Under the pieces are notes generated by a model that was not told the DNA's origin, searched no databases, and was given only the letters and a program-made list of their open reading frames with translations. DNA of 14,447 nucleotides from the NCBI GenBank assembly GCA_964580305.1, contig CAZOKL010000055.1, positions 1-14,447 of the forward strand. Direction: 5' to 3'. Both the position numbers and the translations under genes were made by a program. Source of the stretch: Phocaeicola_A sp964580305 (GTDB taxonomy: Bacteria > Bacteroidota > Bacteroidia > Bacteroidales > Bacteroidaceae). This document shows positions 13,881 through 14,447 of the stretch, piece by piece; within the stretch, counting starts at the first letter, position 1; each line of letters starts with the position of its first letter.

Positions 13881-14022
13881 GCACTTATATATAATCTTAC
13901 ACGATGTACATATTCAAGCATCAACGCAATGTTAATGTAACATCAACTCTCTTAAATTCAGAGTGTATTACAACATTGTTAGTATAGGTTAATATGACTT
14001 GTGTAGAATGATATATAAGTGC
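13881..14022. repeat. AT-rich imperfect palindrome of about 140 bp between convergent genes
   Basis: The ends are GCACTTATATAT (13881-13892) and its exact reverse complement ATATATAAGTGC (14011-14022). The match continues imperfectly to about 22 bases per end (19 of 22 agree, 13881-13902 against 14001-14022). Further inside, CAATGTT (13927-13933) pairs with AACATTG (13972-13978) and ACTCT (13946-13950) with AGAGT (13960-13964), all around nearly the same centre. The whole unit can thus fold into one long interrupted hairpin. It could be a MITE-like element, a degenerate insertion remnant or a long bidirectional terminator. I find no clear target-site duplication. It fills the space between the stop codons of the two convergent genes, leaving no room for a gene. 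Confidence 0.6.
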
Positions 14023-14023
14023 C

Positions 14024-14437
14024 TTAAATATTTAATAGCTTTTTAGTTCTATTGTCACGACGCCCGTCAAAATATTTATCAAGAACTTTGGCAAAAATAT
14101 CATTTGGTGAAATCTTATCGAATAATGTCATACATGAACGCAGCTTCATATCATCAGGTGAGCCAAATACGGCATGAGCATCGTTTGTGTCAAGTTCAAG
14201 TAACACTTGGGAGATTTCCCGAAGCCGTTCACCCAAAACCGGATGTGCGAGATATTCACGAGCCTCGTCTAAATCTTCTATTCCATAATAAGTTGATGTT
14301 GATGAACGTCCCAACCCTTTCATTTGTGGAAAGATGAACCACATCCAATGTGAGCGTTTCCTTCCTGTTTTTATTTCTTCCAGGGCGTGTGCATAGGTCT
14401 CATTTTGAGCATCTATAAACCGTTGTAACATATTCAT
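14024..14437 (-). CDS. DUF1810 family protein
   Basis: A 137-residue protein of the DUF1810 family (COG5579), whose biochemical role I do not know. The family pattern is clear: RFIDAQNETYAHALEEIKTGRK (6-27), SHWMWFIFPQ (29-38), GLGRSS (41-46), YYGIEDLDEAREYLAHP (50-66), VLGERL (67-72) and FGSPDDMKLRSCMTLF (91-106). The length is typical, so the gene looks intact. Two starts are possible, 14437 and two codons later at 14431; only ten bases upstream are visible, so the promoter cannot be judged. Its base composition is clearly more AT-rich than the genes to the left, and the adjacent palindrome is also AT-rich, which could mark transferred DNA, but many such genes are also native. Confidence 0.87.
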   Translation of the reverse strand: MNMLQRFIDAQNETYAHALEEIKTGRKRSHWMWFIFPQMKGLGRSSTSTYYGIEDLDEAREYLAHPVLGERLREISQVLLELDTNDAHAVFGSPDDMKLRSCMTLFDKISPNDIFAKVLDKYFDGRRDNRTKKLLNI

Positions 14438-14447
14438 GTGCGATATA

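Overview
This window reads as chromosomal DNA of a Bacteroidota bacterium, most likely a Prevotella-like member of the Bacteroidales. The evidence is a PorT/OmpW-type outer-membrane barrel, a Bacteroidota-specific HU-HIG DNA-binding protein, a folP-cdaA pair, a dihydroorotate-dehydrogenase-like protein of the kind common in this phylum, and several copies of the Bacteroidota -7 promoter element TAnnTTTG a few tens of bases before genes. Shine-Dalgarno sequences are mostly weak. The species cannot be fixed from the sequence alone. The centre (about 1.8-10.6 kb) looks GC-rich, the last gene and its flank are clearly AT-rich.

Layout. Plus strand, 1-3975: a small outer-membrane beta-barrel protein, a family-2 glycosyltransferase, and a 731-residue glycosyltransferase that fuses a GT4 (GT-B) domain to a GT2 (GT-A) domain and ends in a duplicated short motif. 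A large hairpin separates it from the convergent minus-strand block. Minus strand, 10630 down to 4066: two SGNH hydrolases and an MBOAT acyltransferase in overlapping frames, then an MsbA-like ABC exporter, then an HU-HIG protein with an acidic tail. Minus strand, 12641 down to 11000: folP (dihydropteroate synthase) followed by cdaA (diadenylate cyclase). Divergent from folP, on the plus strand, is a dihydroorotate-dehydrogenase-like protein without the usual catalytic cysteine motif. The window ends with a minus-strand DUF1810 gene, separated from its neighbour by an AT-rich imperfect palindrome of about 140 bp.

How the genes fit together. Much of the window concerns the cell envelope: glycosyltransferases to build a surface glycan or LPS core, an MBOAT plus two periplasmic SGNH enzymes that fit the O-acetylation paradigm (AlgI/AlgJ/AlgX, PatA/PatB), an MsbA-like lipid exporter and an outer-membrane barrel. 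The folP-cdaA pair joins folate synthesis to c-di-AMP signalling.

The least expected signals are non-coding. Two intergenic arrays about 6 kb apart (4653-4762 and 10829-10894) each have an exact 22-nt period anchored on ACGG. A perfect 12-bp inverted repeat brackets the candidate promoter of the first gene. A long imperfect palindrome lies at 13881-14022. No tRNA, rRNA, CRISPR array, transposase or integrase was seen.
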